44,874 nucleotides of DNA from Acidobacteriota bacterium (GTDB lineage Bacteria > Acidobacteriota > Vicinamibacteria > Vicinamibacterales > CAVVIG01), in NCBI GenBank assembly GCA_023265175.1, contig JAHFUI010000007.1, forward strand, positions 19,972 through 64,845. The letters are read 5' to 3'. This document shows positions 14,723 through 22,170 of this stretch, one piece after another. Every line of letters begins with the position of its first letter. The stretch's first letter is position 1. The translations under genes were made by a program, and so were the position numbers. Under the pieces are notes generated by a model. That model was not told the DNA's origin. It worked only from the letters and a program-made list of their open reading frames with translations, and searched no databases.

Positions 14723-16358
14723 TGGTGGCACGTACTTCACAATCCAATTCCCCGTCGGCCAACGTCACTCGAACGGCGTCGCCGACCACGACGTCAGACG
14801 AGGCGCGCACCACGCGCGTACGGTCCACGGTCCAGCAGACGGCGTACCCGCGACCCAGCACGCCGAGCGGGCTGAGCGTCTCCAATCGGTTCGCGCATCC
14901 GCCCAACCGCGTCCGGGCTCGATGGTGCACATCGACCGTGACGGCCACCAGCCGTCCTTCAGCCGTGACGAGCCGCGTGCGGATGCCGCCCAGTCGCCGG
15001 CCCGGATTGAAGGTCTCGAGCTGGCGACGGAGCTGCTGAAGCCGGCGGTCCCTGGCCGTGACCCTCGCGCGCATCACGCTCGCAAGCGCATGCGTCAGCT
15101 CCGCCGCATGCCGGCCGCGCATCGCCAGCCGTCCGGCGAAGCCGCCGAGTGCCGGCCGGCCGCTCAACCTGTGGACGGCGCGGCTCAATCCGTGGACGTG
15201 CGCGCGCACGGCCGCCGCGAGCCGATCCTGCAGGCGATCGATGCGCGCGCAAAATTCGTCCTTCCGCGCGACCACCAGCTCGGCGGCCGCGGACGGCGTC
15301 GGCGCGCGCAGGTCGGCGACGAAATCGGCGATCGTCACGTCGGTCTCGTGACCGACGGCGGAGATGACGGGGACCGGCGACGCGGCAATCGCCCGCGCGA
15401 CGATTTCTTCGTTGAAGGCCCAGAGATCCTCGATCGATCCGCCGCCTCGTCCAACGATGATCACATCGACGCCGCGAACCTGTGCGATGGCTTTCAGCGC
15501 GCGCGCGACCTCGGCCGCCGCGCCGTCGCCCTGCACGCGCGTCGGCCCTATCACCAGCTGCGCGTTCGCGTATCGGCGGCCGAGCACTTTGATGATGTCG
15601 CGGATCGCCGCGCCCTCGAGCGAGGTGACGACGCCGATCTTGCGGGGCAGGGCCGGCAGCGGCCGCTTGCGGGCGGCGTCGAAGAGGCCTTCCTCTTGCA
15701 GCCGCTTCTTGAGCTGATCGAAGGCGAGCTGCAGCGCGCCAAGCCCCTGCGGCTCCATGTGCTCGCAGACGAGCTGATACTCGCCCTTGGGCTCGTAGAC
15801 CGAGATGCGGCCGCGCGCGAGCACGCGCAGGCCATCTCCCGGCTTGAACTTGAGATACCGGAGCGCCGACCGGAAAATGACGCCGCGTATCTGCGCGGCG
15901 GAGTCCTTCAGCGTGAAGTACAGATGGCCGGTGTTCCACACGCGGCAGTTCGACAGCTCGCCCTCGACCCAGACCTCGAAGAGCTCGGTCTCGAGCAGAT
16001 CGCGGACGCGGACGGTCAGCTCGGTGACCGTGAGGATTCGCTTCGCCGCGATCGGAGTCGGATCAGTCGTCAGGCGATGGTTGTCAGGCGTCAGTCGACG
16101 GTTGTCAGGCGTCAGCCGACGGTCGTCAGGCGTCAGGCGATGGTTGTCAGTCGTCAGGCGTCGGTCGTCAGGCGTCAGGCGATGGTTGTCAGTCGTCAGG
16201 CGTCGGTCGTCAGGCGTCAGTCGACGGTTGTCAGGCGTCAGGCGACGGTTGTCAGTGGTCAGCGGTGCCCGTGCACTCCCGACTGTCGACTGTCGACTGT
16301 CGACTGTCGACTGTTCATCTTCTTCCTCTTCAAACGGCAAATCGAACAGATCGGACAT
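14676..16358 (-). CDS. xseA: Exodeoxyribonuclease VII large subunit with repeat-encoded linker
   Basis: The large subunit of exonuclease VII, which degrades single-stranded DNA to oligonucleotides. The conserved protein starts at ILTVTELTVRVRDLLE (about residue 108): OB-fold with GHLYFTLKD, then the catalytic domain with GVVTSLEGAAIRDI, GRGGGSIEDLWAFN and SAVGHETDVTIADFVADLRAPTPSAAAE, then the helical C-terminal part. It has 560 residues against about 450 usually. The excess is an N-terminal acidic piece (MSDLFDLPFEEEEDE), plausibly native, and about 85 residues (15-100) translated from family B repeats in units of RRLTPDN and HRLTTDN. The last 15 or so residues (ESPQRTPRTQRENP) and the stop come from a family A repeat. 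Either the repeats have become coding sequence or a later start is used. Confidence 0.9.
   Translation of the reverse strand: MSDLFDLPFEEEEDEQSTVDSRQSTVGSARAPLTTDNRRLTPDNRRLTPDDRRLTTDNHRLTPDDRRLTTDNHRLTPDDRRLTPDNRRLTPDNHRLTTDPTPIAAKRILTVTELTVRVRDLLETELFEVWVEGELSNCRVWNTGHLYFTLKDSAAQIRGVIFRSALRYLKFKPGDGLRVLARGRISVYEPKGEYQLVCEHMEPQGLGALQLAFDQLKKRLQEEGLFDAARKRPLPALPRKIGVVTSLEGAAIRDIIKVLGRRYANAQLVIGPTRVQGDGAAAEVARALKAIAQVRGVDVIIVGRGGGSIEDLWAFNEEIVARAIAASPVPVISAVGHETDVTIADFVADLRAPTPSAAAELVVARKDEFCARIDRLQDRLAAAVRAHVHGLSRAVHRLSGRPALGGFAGRLAMRGRHAAELTHALASVMRARVTARDRRLQQLRRQLETFNPGRRLGGIRTRLVTAEGRLVAVTVDVHHRARTRLGGCANRLETLSPLGVLGRGYAVCWTVDRTRVVRASSDVVVGDAVRVTLADGELDCEVRATTESPQRTPRTQRENP
16058..16315. 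repeat. Family B tandem repeat inside xseA
   Basis: About ten 21-base units (variants of GTCAGGCGTCAGTCGACGGTT) and then GTCGACTGTCGACTGTC units. Because 21 is a multiple of 3, the frame stays open and encodes a 7-residue repeat. The sequence matches intergenic copies at 3364-3475 and 27944-27987. Confidence 0.9.
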
Positions 16359-16402
16359 CGGGATTATCGGGATTGCAGAGTTCAGATCGTAGACTGCAGA
16401 TT
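16359..16402. repeat. Low-complexity repeat at the ymdB-like/xseA junction
   Basis: The minus strand reads AATCTGCAGTCTACGATCTG, AACTCTGCAATCCCGATAAT and CCCGATG. These are short iterated CTGCAnTC and CCCGATAAT words. They encode the last residues (NLQSTI) and stop of the ymdB-like gene and run up to the xseA start codon. Confidence 0.6.
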
Positions 16403-17206
16403 GGGGACGTCGAGCTGTTCGAGATCGTCGACGCCGAGGCTCAGTCGTTCGATGTCGATCGCGCGGCCGGTCTGCGCGTCCGTTTCCACGATCACCGCGT
16501 GCAGACGCGGATTGCCCGTCGCCGTCTCGAGCTTGGCCGGCAGCGCCGTGAGGAACTTGCGGAGCGCCGGTTCAATCTCGACGCCGATGATCGAATCGTG
16601 CGGGCCGGTCATGCCGACGTCGGTGAGATAGGCGGTGCCCTTCGGCAGGATGCGGTCGTCGGCGGTCTGTACGTGCGTGTGCGTGCCCACGACGGCGGAA
16701 ACCCGGCCATCAAGGTGCCAGCCCATGGCGATCTTTTCCGAGGTGGCTTCCGCGTGGAAGTCGACGAAGATGGTGCGCGTGCGCTCCCGCATCGCTTCGA
16801 TTTCGCGCAGGACGGACGCGAACGGGTCGTCGATGTTGAGCATGAACACGCGGCCCATCACGTTGATCACGCCGATCGACTCACCACTCCTGGTTCGCGC
16901 GAGATAGCTGCCGTTTCCCGGCGCACCGGCGGGGTAGTTGGCCGGGCGGAGCAGGCGGGACTCCGTGCCGATGTAATCGAGCGCTTCCTTCTTGTCCCAG
17001 ATGTGATTGCCCGAGGTCATCACGTCGACGCCCCACTCGAGCAGCTGATCGCCGATCTCGCGCGTGATGCCGAAGCCGCCAGCCGCATTTTCCGCGTTGG
17101 CGAGCACGACATCGACGCCGTGATGGTCGACGATGGCCGCGAGCCCGCGCTTGACGAGCTCGCGTCCGGGCCGTCCGACGATGTCGCCAATGAACAGGAT
17201 GCGCAC
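16382..17206 (-). CDS. YmdB-like metallophosphoesterase (TIGR00282 family)
   Basis: A 274-residue phosphodiesterase of the YmdB family, whose B. subtilis and Deinococcus members hydrolyse cyclic nucleotides with a two-metal centre. The metal ligands are in place: GDIVGRPGR near the N-terminus (Asp), NAENAAGGFGIT (Glu, Asn), TSGNHIWDKKE (Asn, His), VDFHAEATSEK (His) and GTHTHVQTAD (two His). Length is normal. The last residues (NLQSTI) come from a short iterated repeat. It is the first gene of the run leading through xseA to nadK. An Hsp20 remnant ends 8 bases upstream. Confidence 0.92.
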   Translation of the reverse strand: MRILFIGDIVGRPGRELVKRGLAAIVDHHGVDVVLANAENAAGGFGITREIGDQLLEWGVDVMTSGNHIWDKKEALDYIGTESRLLRPANYPAGAPGNGSYLARTRSGESIGVINVMGRVFMLNIDDPFASVLREIEAMRERTRTIFVDFHAEATSEKIAMGWHLDGRVSAVVGTHTHVQTADDRILPKGTAYLTDVGMTGPHDSIIGVEIEPALRKFLTALPAKLETATGNPRLHAVIVETDAQTGRAIDIERLSLGVDDLEQLDVPNLQSTI

Positions 17207-17214
17207 GAATTAGA

Positions 17215-17325
17215 TCATATCGGGTTCCTGGGTTCGACCGGAATGTGAATGGTTCGACCGCGGCGATCGGCGATCTTCGTCAGCGACACGTGCAGCTCGC
17301 CGTTCGCAAGACGTGCCCGTGCCTT
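17215..17325 (-). pseudogene. C-terminal fragment of a second Hsp20 gene
   Basis: On the minus strand, 36 codons bounded upstream by an in-frame TAG read KARARLANGELHVSLTKIAD and then RRGRTIHIPVEPRNPI before TGA. The NGxLxVxLxK...R.RxIxIPVE pattern is the end of the alpha-crystallin domain plus the C-terminal I-x-I/V motif of small heat shock proteins. The rest of the gene is missing. An intact hsp20 lies 180 bases away on the other strand. Confidence 0.75.
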
Positions 17326-17396
17326 CTAACGTATTTCACTGAGAGGAGATATCGGCGAGGTTGCAGTTGAGCCCGTGGTGACGCCATGCATGAGTA

Positions 17397-17417
17397 GCAT
17401 TGTAATAGATTACATGC
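17397..17417. promoter_or_regulatory. Palindrome upstream of the hsp20 -35 box
   Basis: GCATTGTAATAGATTACATGC forms an inverted repeat (GCATTGTAA against TTACATGC, one extra base). It abuts the -35 hexamer of the hsp20 promoter, so it is a candidate operator. It does not match CIRCE. Confidence 0.45.
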
Positions 17418-17446
17418 TTGACAAGCACTCATATACGCCATATACT
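17418..17446 (+). promoter_or_regulatory. Sigma-70 promoter for hsp20
   Basis: A perfect TTGACA (17418-17423) is followed by a 17-base spacer and TATACT (17441-17446). The start would be near 17453, giving a leader of about 50 bases. Confidence 0.85.
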
Positions 17447-17473
17447 GCCGACATCCTAGCGATTGGGGGCGTT

Positions 17474-17495
17474 GCTGCCATTGCAGCGTAAGGAG
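17474..17495 (+). promoter_or_regulatory. Leader hairpin and ribosome binding site of hsp20
   Basis: GCTGC-CATT-GCAGC forms a small stem-loop ending 2 bases before AAGGAG (17490-17495), which is 8 bases from the ATG. It could influence access to the ribosome binding site, but it does not itself pair with the AAGGAG, so a thermosensor role is only a suggestion. Confidence 0.4.
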
Positions 17496-17503
17496 AAAGC
17501 ATC

Positions 17504-17893
17504 ATGACCATCGTGGGTTGGGATCCGTTTCGGGACTTCGGCTTGGCGACGGCGAGCACCTGGATGCCACCCGTGGACATCTATCAGACCGGCGATCAGG
17601 AGCTCGTCCTGAAGGCGGAGCTTCCTGACATGGCGCGCGAGGACATCGACATCACCGTCGAGAACTTCGTGCTGACGATCAAAGGCGAGAAGAAGTTCGC
17701 CAGCGACGTCAAGGAAGAACAGTTCCACCACGTCGAGCGGCGCTACGGCACGTTCAGCCGGTCGTTCTCGCTTCCTCAGACGGTGGATGCCGGCAAGGTT
17801 TCGGCCGAGCATAAGAACGGCGTGCTGACCGTGCGGCTTCCGCTGCGCGAGGAAGCCAAGCCGCGGCAGATCAAGGTCGACGTCGCCGCGTAA
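17504..17893 (+). CDS. Hsp20/alpha-crystallin small heat shock protein
   Basis: A 129-residue ATP-independent holdase chaperone. A short N-terminal arm (WDPFRDF) leads to the alpha-crystallin domain starting at PPVDIYQTGDQELVLKAELP. The signature GVLTVRLPLREEAKPRQIKV includes the NGVLTVxLP motif, and the C-terminal I-K-V takes the place of the I-x-I/V anchor. A strong promoter, a palindrome next to its -35 box and a good AAGGAG give this gene the clearest regulatory region in the window. A truncated second Hsp20 copy lies on the other strand upstream. Confidence 0.95.
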   Translation: MTIVGWDPFRDFGLATASTWMPPVDIYQTGDQELVLKAELPDMAREDIDITVENFVLTIKGEKKFASDVKEEQFHHVERRYGTFSRSFSLPQTVDAGKVSAEHKNGVLTVRLPLREEAKPRQIKVDVAA

Positions 17894-17898
17894 CAAAC

Positions 17899-17938
17899 TG
17901 GGTCGGGTTGGTCTGGTGGGTCGGGTCACCTGACCCAT
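17899..17938. repeat. GGGTCGGGT repeats with hairpin after hsp20
   Basis: Iterated TGGGTCGGGT, TTGGTCTGG and GGGTCGGGTCA units end in GGGTCACCTGACCC, a perfect 14-base palindrome. This could terminate or shield the hsp20 transcript, but no T-tract follows. Confidence 0.5.
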
Positions 17939-17984
17939 CGGACTTGCTCAATTTCCTCGCAGGTTGTTACCCTGTAGGACGGCC

Positions 17985-18260
17985 ATGGATAATCTCAACG
18001 GCATTTTTGAGCCGCAGGGCGAAGGGCCGGTCATTCCGGCGGAGCCGGCGCCGCCCATCCAGAGTCGCTTCCTGTTCGTCGACGTGGCGGCGTTGCGCGC
18101 AAAGCAGTTGCGTCGCGGCGCGCGGCCGCGCATCGACGAGGAAGAGTGCCCGCTCCCGCACAAGGCCGAGCGGCTCGCGATGGAAGAAGTCCGGCGCGGA
18201 CTCGTGTGCTACGACGTGCCCGATCCCACGGCGGCGGCACGCCAGCAAGGCGAAGCATGA
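17985..18260 (+). CDS. rpoZ: RNA polymerase omega subunit-like protein
   Basis: A 91-residue protein whose middle matches the omega (RpoZ) core: SRFLFVDVAALRAKQLRRGA followed by RPRIDEE, then PHKAERLAMEEVRRGLV. The SRF-x5-AxxRAxQLxRGA...P-K-x6-A-x-EEV-x-G pattern is the family signature. Omega helps beta-prime folding and assembly of core polymerase. The N-terminal 28 residues are Pro-rich and not conserved. I start at the ATG after a TAGGAC Shine-Dalgarno-like sequence. Its stop overlaps the start of the next gene (ATGA). The usual gmk neighbour is absent. No other rpoZ is in view, so it is plausibly the functional copy. Confidence 0.75.
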   Translation: MDNLNGIFEPQGEGPVIPAEPAPPIQSRFLFVDVAALRAKQLRRGARPRIDEEECPLPHKAERLAMEEVRRGLVCYDVPDPTAAARQQGEA

Positions 18261-18520
18261 GCGCCGGCGACGTGCAATCGCTCGCCATGGGCACGATTCA
18301 AGGACTGGCATCGAGCGCGGTGTTCGTGCTCGTGCTGTTCATTGGATTTTGTGTGCTGGTCGGCTTCACGAAGCTGAGAAAGACGGCTGGCGGCGGTGCC
18401 ATGGTCGTCAAGAGCCTGGACGAGACCATTTCCCATCGGCCGATGGAGTACCTGAGCCCGAGCGCACCGCACGGGCCATCCGATCAGCTTCGCTCCCCGG
18501 AACTGATGGAGAAATCCTGA
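18257..18520 (+). CDS. Small single-span membrane protein, unknown function
   Basis: An 87-residue protein that I do not recognise. One clear membrane helix (SSAVFVLVLFIGFCVLVGF, about 18-36) separates a short N-terminal part from a Lys/Arg-started cytoplasmic-type tail of about 50 residues rich in Pro, Ser and His. Its ATG overlaps the rpoZ-like stop, so it is translationally coupled to it. The frame is open further upstream, but that part overlaps the rpoZ-like gene and lacks a start with a ribosome site. It converges on the ATP-grasp gene with 22 bases between stops. Confidence 0.6.
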   Translation: MSAGDVQSLAMGTIQGLASSAVFVLVLFIGFCVLVGFTKLRKTAGGGAMVVKSLDETISHRPMEYLSPSAPHGPSDQLRSPELMEKS

Positions 18521-18542
18521 ATCTGGCACCAAATTACCAACT

Positions 18543-19574
18543 TCAGGCAACACTCTCCGGCTGCCACCGCACGCCAAGGTTGATGATGCGCTGCAGCACT
18601 GTCTCGTACGACATCCCCATCTTTTCAGCGGACGCCGCAAAATCCTCGCCGCGCGCGATCTGCGGATTCGGATTCGCTTCGAGCACCCACACGTTCCCGG
18701 CCTCGTCCAGTCGCAGGTCGATGCGCGCGTAGCCGCTCAGCTCGAGCGCCCGGAATGCGCGCTTGCACACGTGTTGAATCTGGTTGACCGCGGCTTCTGA
18801 GAGCTCCCTGGCCGGACCACTGTCGATCCCGTACTTCTTCTGATACTTCACACTCCACTTCACCCGATCGGTGGCGATGCGCTTGGCGCCTTCCGGCATG
18901 TTCGTGAAGAACAGTTCCCACACCGGCAACGCCTGAAGTACCTGATTTCCCAGAATCCCGACGTAAAGCTCGCGGCCTTCGATGTAGCGCTCGACGAGGG
19001 CCGCCGTCCCGATGCTCTCGTGGATGAACGTGACGCGTTCTTTCAGCTTCTCGTCGCTGTCGACGACCGACGCCTGCGAGATGCCGATCGACGCCTCCTG
19101 CGTCAGCGATTTCACGATCAGCGGAAACTGCAGCCGCTTGGGCCGCCGAATCGGCCGCCCGATTCGAAACACCTCGAATTCCGGGACGGGAATGCGGTGG
19201 TAGGCGAGCAGCTTTTTCGACAGCGACTTGTCGCGCGCCAGCAGCAGACCGCGCGGATTGCACCCGGTGTACGACTGCTTCAACAGCTCGAGGTAACTGA
19301 TGACGTTCTGGTCGAAGATCGTGATGTCGTCGAATCCTTCCAGCAGATTGAAGGCGATGTGCGGCTTCCACTCGGTGGCCGTCCGGCGGATGTCGCCCAG
19401 ATCGTCGTGAACGGCCAGTATCTGCACCTCGTGGCCCATCGTCGTCAACGTCGTGATGACGTCGTATTCGGTCCGCCACGGCGCCGACTCGATGTCGGTC
19501 CCTTCTTCGATCCTGGCCGGTGGAACGAGGTGCCGGTGGACCAGCGCGAGCACTCGCAAGCGCGTCGTGGTCAT
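18543..19574 (-). CDS. ATP-grasp ligase, D-Ala-D-Ala ligase-like
   Basis: A 343-residue ATP-grasp enzyme. The N-terminal alpha/beta domain (LRVLALVHRHLVPPARIEEG) is unlike D-Ala-D-Ala ligase and lacks its HGxxGEDG motif. The ATP-grasp part is clear: LLLARDKSLSKKLLAYHRIP, FPLIVKSLTQEASIGIS (ATP lysine and glycine-rich loop), ALVERYIEGRELYVGILG, and the metal site RIDLRLDE followed by VLEANPNPQIARG. Such enzymes join a carboxylate to an amine through an acyl-phosphate. The substrate is unknown; peptide or protein tailing is as likely as a cell-wall role. It is coupled by an ATGA overlap to a zinc metallopeptidase gene upstream, so the two probably act together. Confidence 0.82.
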   Translation of the reverse strand: MTTTRLRVLALVHRHLVPPARIEEGTDIESAPWRTEYDVITTLTTMGHEVQILAVHDDLGDIRRTATEWKPHIAFNLLEGFDDITIFDQNVISYLELLKQSYTGCNPRGLLLARDKSLSKKLLAYHRIPVPEFEVFRIGRPIRRPKRLQFPLIVKSLTQEASIGISQASVVDSDEKLKERVTFIHESIGTAALVERYIEGRELYVGILGNQVLQALPVWELFFTNMPEGAKRIATDRVKWSVKYQKKYGIDSGPARELSEAAVNQIQHVCKRAFRALELSGYARIDLRLDEAGNVWVLEANPNPQIARGEDFAASAEKMGMSYETVLQRIINLGVRWQPESVA

Positions 19575-20587
19575 AGCGCCACCCGATGCCGTCCGCTGTG
19601 CAGGTAGTTCATCGTCTGCACCGTCAGGAACACCATGAAATCGATCTTGGTGGCCTCTTCAGAGTCGCTGAGCCGCAGATTCAACTCGCGACACCGCTCG
19701 ATGATCTTCTCGATGAGCTGATCGATCGTGTACCGGTAGCTGTCGGTGAAGCTGGCGACCGTGCCGCGAACGTCCTTCCGAATCTTGCGGACGAACCGGG
19801 CCGCGGAGGGATTCTTTGCGTACTCTGATGAATCGGAGAACAGATTGCGGAGGTCGCTCTCGTAGAAGTCGGGATGATCGAGCCCGTAGTGCTCGCGCTT
19901 CCTGGCGTAGTGTTCGCGAAGCGTCTTGCGCAGCCTCGAGATCAGATCCACCTGGCGCTTCGACGTAACGGCCGGCTTCCTCCGCGTCAGCTCCCGCATC
20001 AGGCGATCCATGTACTCGAGCTTCCGCAGCACCGGCCACCCGGCGTAGCGCGTTGCCCACATCGATTGCGGATCCATCCACACCGCAAAGGTTTCCGCGA
20101 AGTCTTCGTCCGGATGGCTCTGTGCGTACCAGTGGTCGAGATGCTGGACGAAGCTTTTGCTGTACGGCTTCGGCGTGTAGTACTCCGGATACGGTGTGGC
20201 CGGCGTGCCGAAGAGCCGACGCCGTGTCGTGCGCCGGCGAAGGCGGTACGCGTTGTCGATCGCGTGTCCCACCTCGTGACGGAGGATCTTCAGGCACGAT
20301 TCCGAGTCGCCGCCCTCGACCTCGAGCATCTGCGCCGCCTCCAGCTTCGCGAGGCGCGGGTGCGCCAGGTAGAACGGGATCGCGATGCCCGGCACATCGT
20401 CAGGCGTGAACCATTCGTCGGCGAGATAGTAGTGAGGCCGGAACGTCAGCGCCCGCGCGTCGAGCTCGGCATCGATCTGGGCGATGCGCTGTTCGAGCTC
20501 CGTGCCCTCAATGGTGACTCCGAGATCGCAGAGACGCATCTCGAGCAGCCGCTCGTCGGACCACGACGCCCAATCGGGGTCAGACAT
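19571..20587 (-). CDS. Putative zinc metallopeptidase coupled to ATP-grasp gene
   Basis: A 338-residue soluble protein with a gluzincin-like zinc site: HEVGHAID (residues 104-111) supplies two His and the catalytic Glu, and DEDFAETFAVWMDP (about 161-173) probably supplies the third ligand Glu165. It resembles the putative zinc-binding metallopeptidase proteins of several Gram-negative phyla, whose substrates are unknown. The C-terminal half is very basic and helical. No signal peptide is present, so it acts in the cytoplasm unless exported otherwise. The leader is a family D repeat without a Shine-Dalgarno. The stop overlaps the start of the ATP-grasp gene, which links a bond-making and a bond-breaking enzyme. 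Confidence 0.75.
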   Translation of the reverse strand: MSDPDWASWSDERLLEMRLCDLGVTIEGTELEQRIAQIDAELDARALTFRPHYYLADEWFTPDDVPGIAIPFYLAHPRLAKLEAAQMLEVEGGDSESCLKILRHEVGHAIDNAYRLRRRTTRRRLFGTPATPYPEYYTPKPYSKSFVQHLDHWYAQSHPDEDFAETFAVWMDPQSMWATRYAGWPVLRKLEYMDRLMRELTRRKPAVTSKRQVDLISRLRKTLREHYARKREHYGLDHPDFYESDLRNLFSDSSEYAKNPSAARFVRKIRKDVRGTVASFTDSYRYTIDQLIEKIIERCRELNLRLSDSEEATKIDFMVFLTVQTMNYLHSGRHRVAL

Positions 20588-20588
20588 G

Positions 20589-20698
20589 GAGAGATGTGAG
20601 GATGTGAGGATGTAAGGATGTGAGGATGTGAGGATGTGCGCCGAACGTCACAAACATCCTCACTTCCTCAGATCCTCACTTCCTTAGATATCCTCGGC
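20589..20698. repeat. Family D hairpin repeat between gatA and metallopeptidase gene
   Basis: The left arm has five direct copies of GATGTGAG or GATGTAAG. The right arm has ACATCCTCACTTCC, CAGATCCTCACTTCC and TTAGATATCCTC in the opposite sense. The element runs into gatA and encodes its last residues. Confidence 0.9.
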
Positions 20699-22170
20699 TC
20701 CTCTGTGTGCCATGGGGCCTCGCGTTCGTACGCGTCCGCGATTCGCAGCAGCGTCGCCTCGTGGAACCGTCGGCCGGTGAGCTGCAGGCCGACCGGCAGC
20801 CCCTCGGTCGTGAAGCCGCACGGGACGCTGATCGCGGGAAGGCCGGCGAGGTTGGCGCTGACCGTGAACACGTCGGCCAGGTACATCTGCAGCGGATCGT
20901 CGACACGCTCGCCAATCTTGAACGCGGCGGTCGGGCTCGTCGGCATCGCGACGACGTCCGCGCGCTCGAACGCCCTGTCGTAATCGCGGAGAATCAGCGT
21001 GCGGACCTGCTGCGCTTTCAGATAGTACGCGTCGTAATACCCCGCGCTCAGCACGTAGGTGCCGAGCATGATGCGCCGCTTGACCTCGGGTCCAAATCCG
21101 ATCTCCCGCGTCTGGGCATACATCGTCCGCAGGGCATCAGTCTGCTCGTGGCGTCCGGCTTGAGCCGGACGGTCGGCCGCGCGAAATCCGTAGCGCACGC
21201 CGTCGTAGCGTGCGAGGTTCGAGCTCGCTTCGGCGGTCGCGATGAGGTAATAGACCGCGATGGCGTGCCGCGCGTGTGGCAGCTCGAGGTCGACGAGCGT
21301 GGCGCCGCGACTGGCGAGCGTTTCCAGAGCAGCGCGAAAGGCGCGCAGCACATCCGGCTCGACGCCGTTCTCCAGCAGGGATGAGGGCACGCCGACGCGT
21401 GCGCCACGGATGTCGCCGGTCAAGCCGGCCGTATAGTCTGACGCCGGTGTCGACGCCGACGTGGCATCGGCGGGATCGGCGCCGGCCAGCACGGTCAGCG
21501 TTACGGCCGCGTCGTACACCGTTCGTGTCAGCGGGCCGATCTGGTCAAGCGAGGAGGCAAACGCGAGCAAGCCGTATCGCGACACGCGGCCGTAGGTCGG
21601 TTTGAGGCCGACGACGCCGCACAGCGCGGCGGGCTGACGGATGGATCCGCCTGTATCTGAACCGAGCGCGACCGTCGCCATCCGCGCAGCCACGGCGACA
21701 GCCGAGCCGCCGCTCGATCCTCCCGGGATGCGATCGAGCGCCCACGGATTACGCGATGGCCCGAACGCGGAATTCTCCGTGGACGATCCCATGGCGAACT
21801 CGTCACAGTTCGTCTTGCCGATCACGACCGCGCCGGCCTGACACAGGCGCTCCACGACGGTTGCGTTGTACGGAGGGACGAAGGATTCCAGCATGCGTGA
21901 TGAGGCGGTCGTGCGGACTCCGCGCGTGCACAGGTTGTCCTTGAGCGCAATCGGCACGCCGAGGAGCGGGGCGTCACGCCAGCGATCGCGCTGCGCATCC
22001 AGTTCCGACGCCCGCGCGAGTGCGAGGTCGGTGGTGACGCTGTTGAACGCGTGCAGCGACGGTTCGAGCCGTTCGATTCGGGTGAGCGTTTCCCGGCAGA
22101 CCTCCACCGCGGAGCGACGGCCCGAGCGAATCTGATCACGAAGATCGCGAACCGTCGCAGTCGCCCTCAT
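20668..22170 (-). CDS. gatA: Asp-tRNA(Asn)/Glu-tRNA(Gln) amidotransferase subunit A
   Basis: The amidase subunit of GatCAB, which converts misacylated Glu-tRNA-Gln or Asp-tRNA-Asn. It has 500 residues. The amidase triad is visible: Lys in [11 protein letters not shown], the cis-Ser in [13 protein letters not shown] and the nucleophile Ser in [13 protein letters not shown]. Two oddities come from repeats. A perfect palindrome (21152-21171) sits inside a surface region and adds about 12 residues including RPAQAGRHE. The C-terminal RISKEVRI plus the stop are translated family D repeat. Its start overlaps the gatC stop. gatB is not in the window. Confidence 0.96.
   Translation of the reverse strand: MRATATVRDLRDQIRSGRRSAVEVCRETLTRIERLEPSLHAFNSVTTDLALARASELDAQRDRWRDAPLLGVPIALKDNLCTRGVRTTASSRMLESFVPPYNATVVERLCQAGAVVIGKTNCDEFAMGSSTENSAFGPSRNPWALDRIPGGSSGGSAVAVAARMATVALGSDTGGSIRQPAALCGVVGLKPTYGRVSRYGLLAFASSLDQIGPLTRTVYDAAVTLTVLAGADPADATSASTPASDYTAGLTGDIRGARVGVPSSLLENGVEPDVLRAFRAALETLASRGATLVDLELPHARHAIAVYYLIATAEASSNLARYDGVRYGFRAADRPAQAGRHEQTDALRTMYAQTREIGFGPEVKRRIMLGTYVLSAGYYDAYYLKAQQVRTLILRDYDRAFERADVVAMPTSPTAAFKIGERVDDPLQMYLADVFTVSANLAGLPAISVPCGFTTEGLPVGLQLTGRRFHEATLLRIADAYEREAPWHTEEPRISKEVRI
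21152..21171. repeat. REP-like perfect palindrome inside gatA
   Basis: CGTCCGGCTTGAGCCGGACG has 9-base perfect arms around TG. It falls in a region where GatA proteins normally have a much shorter loop, and it keeps the reading frame. I find only one copy in this window. Confidence 0.7.

Noticed and set aside
16058-16315. Regular array that could be taken for a CRISPR
   Set aside because: Units are contiguous 21-base and 9-base variants without unique spacers, no cas genes are near, and the array lies in the xseA frame.
17424-17446. CIRCE operator at the hsp20 promoter
   Set aside because: Only a half-site-like AGCACTC is present. The second half (GAGTGCT after nine bases) is missing.
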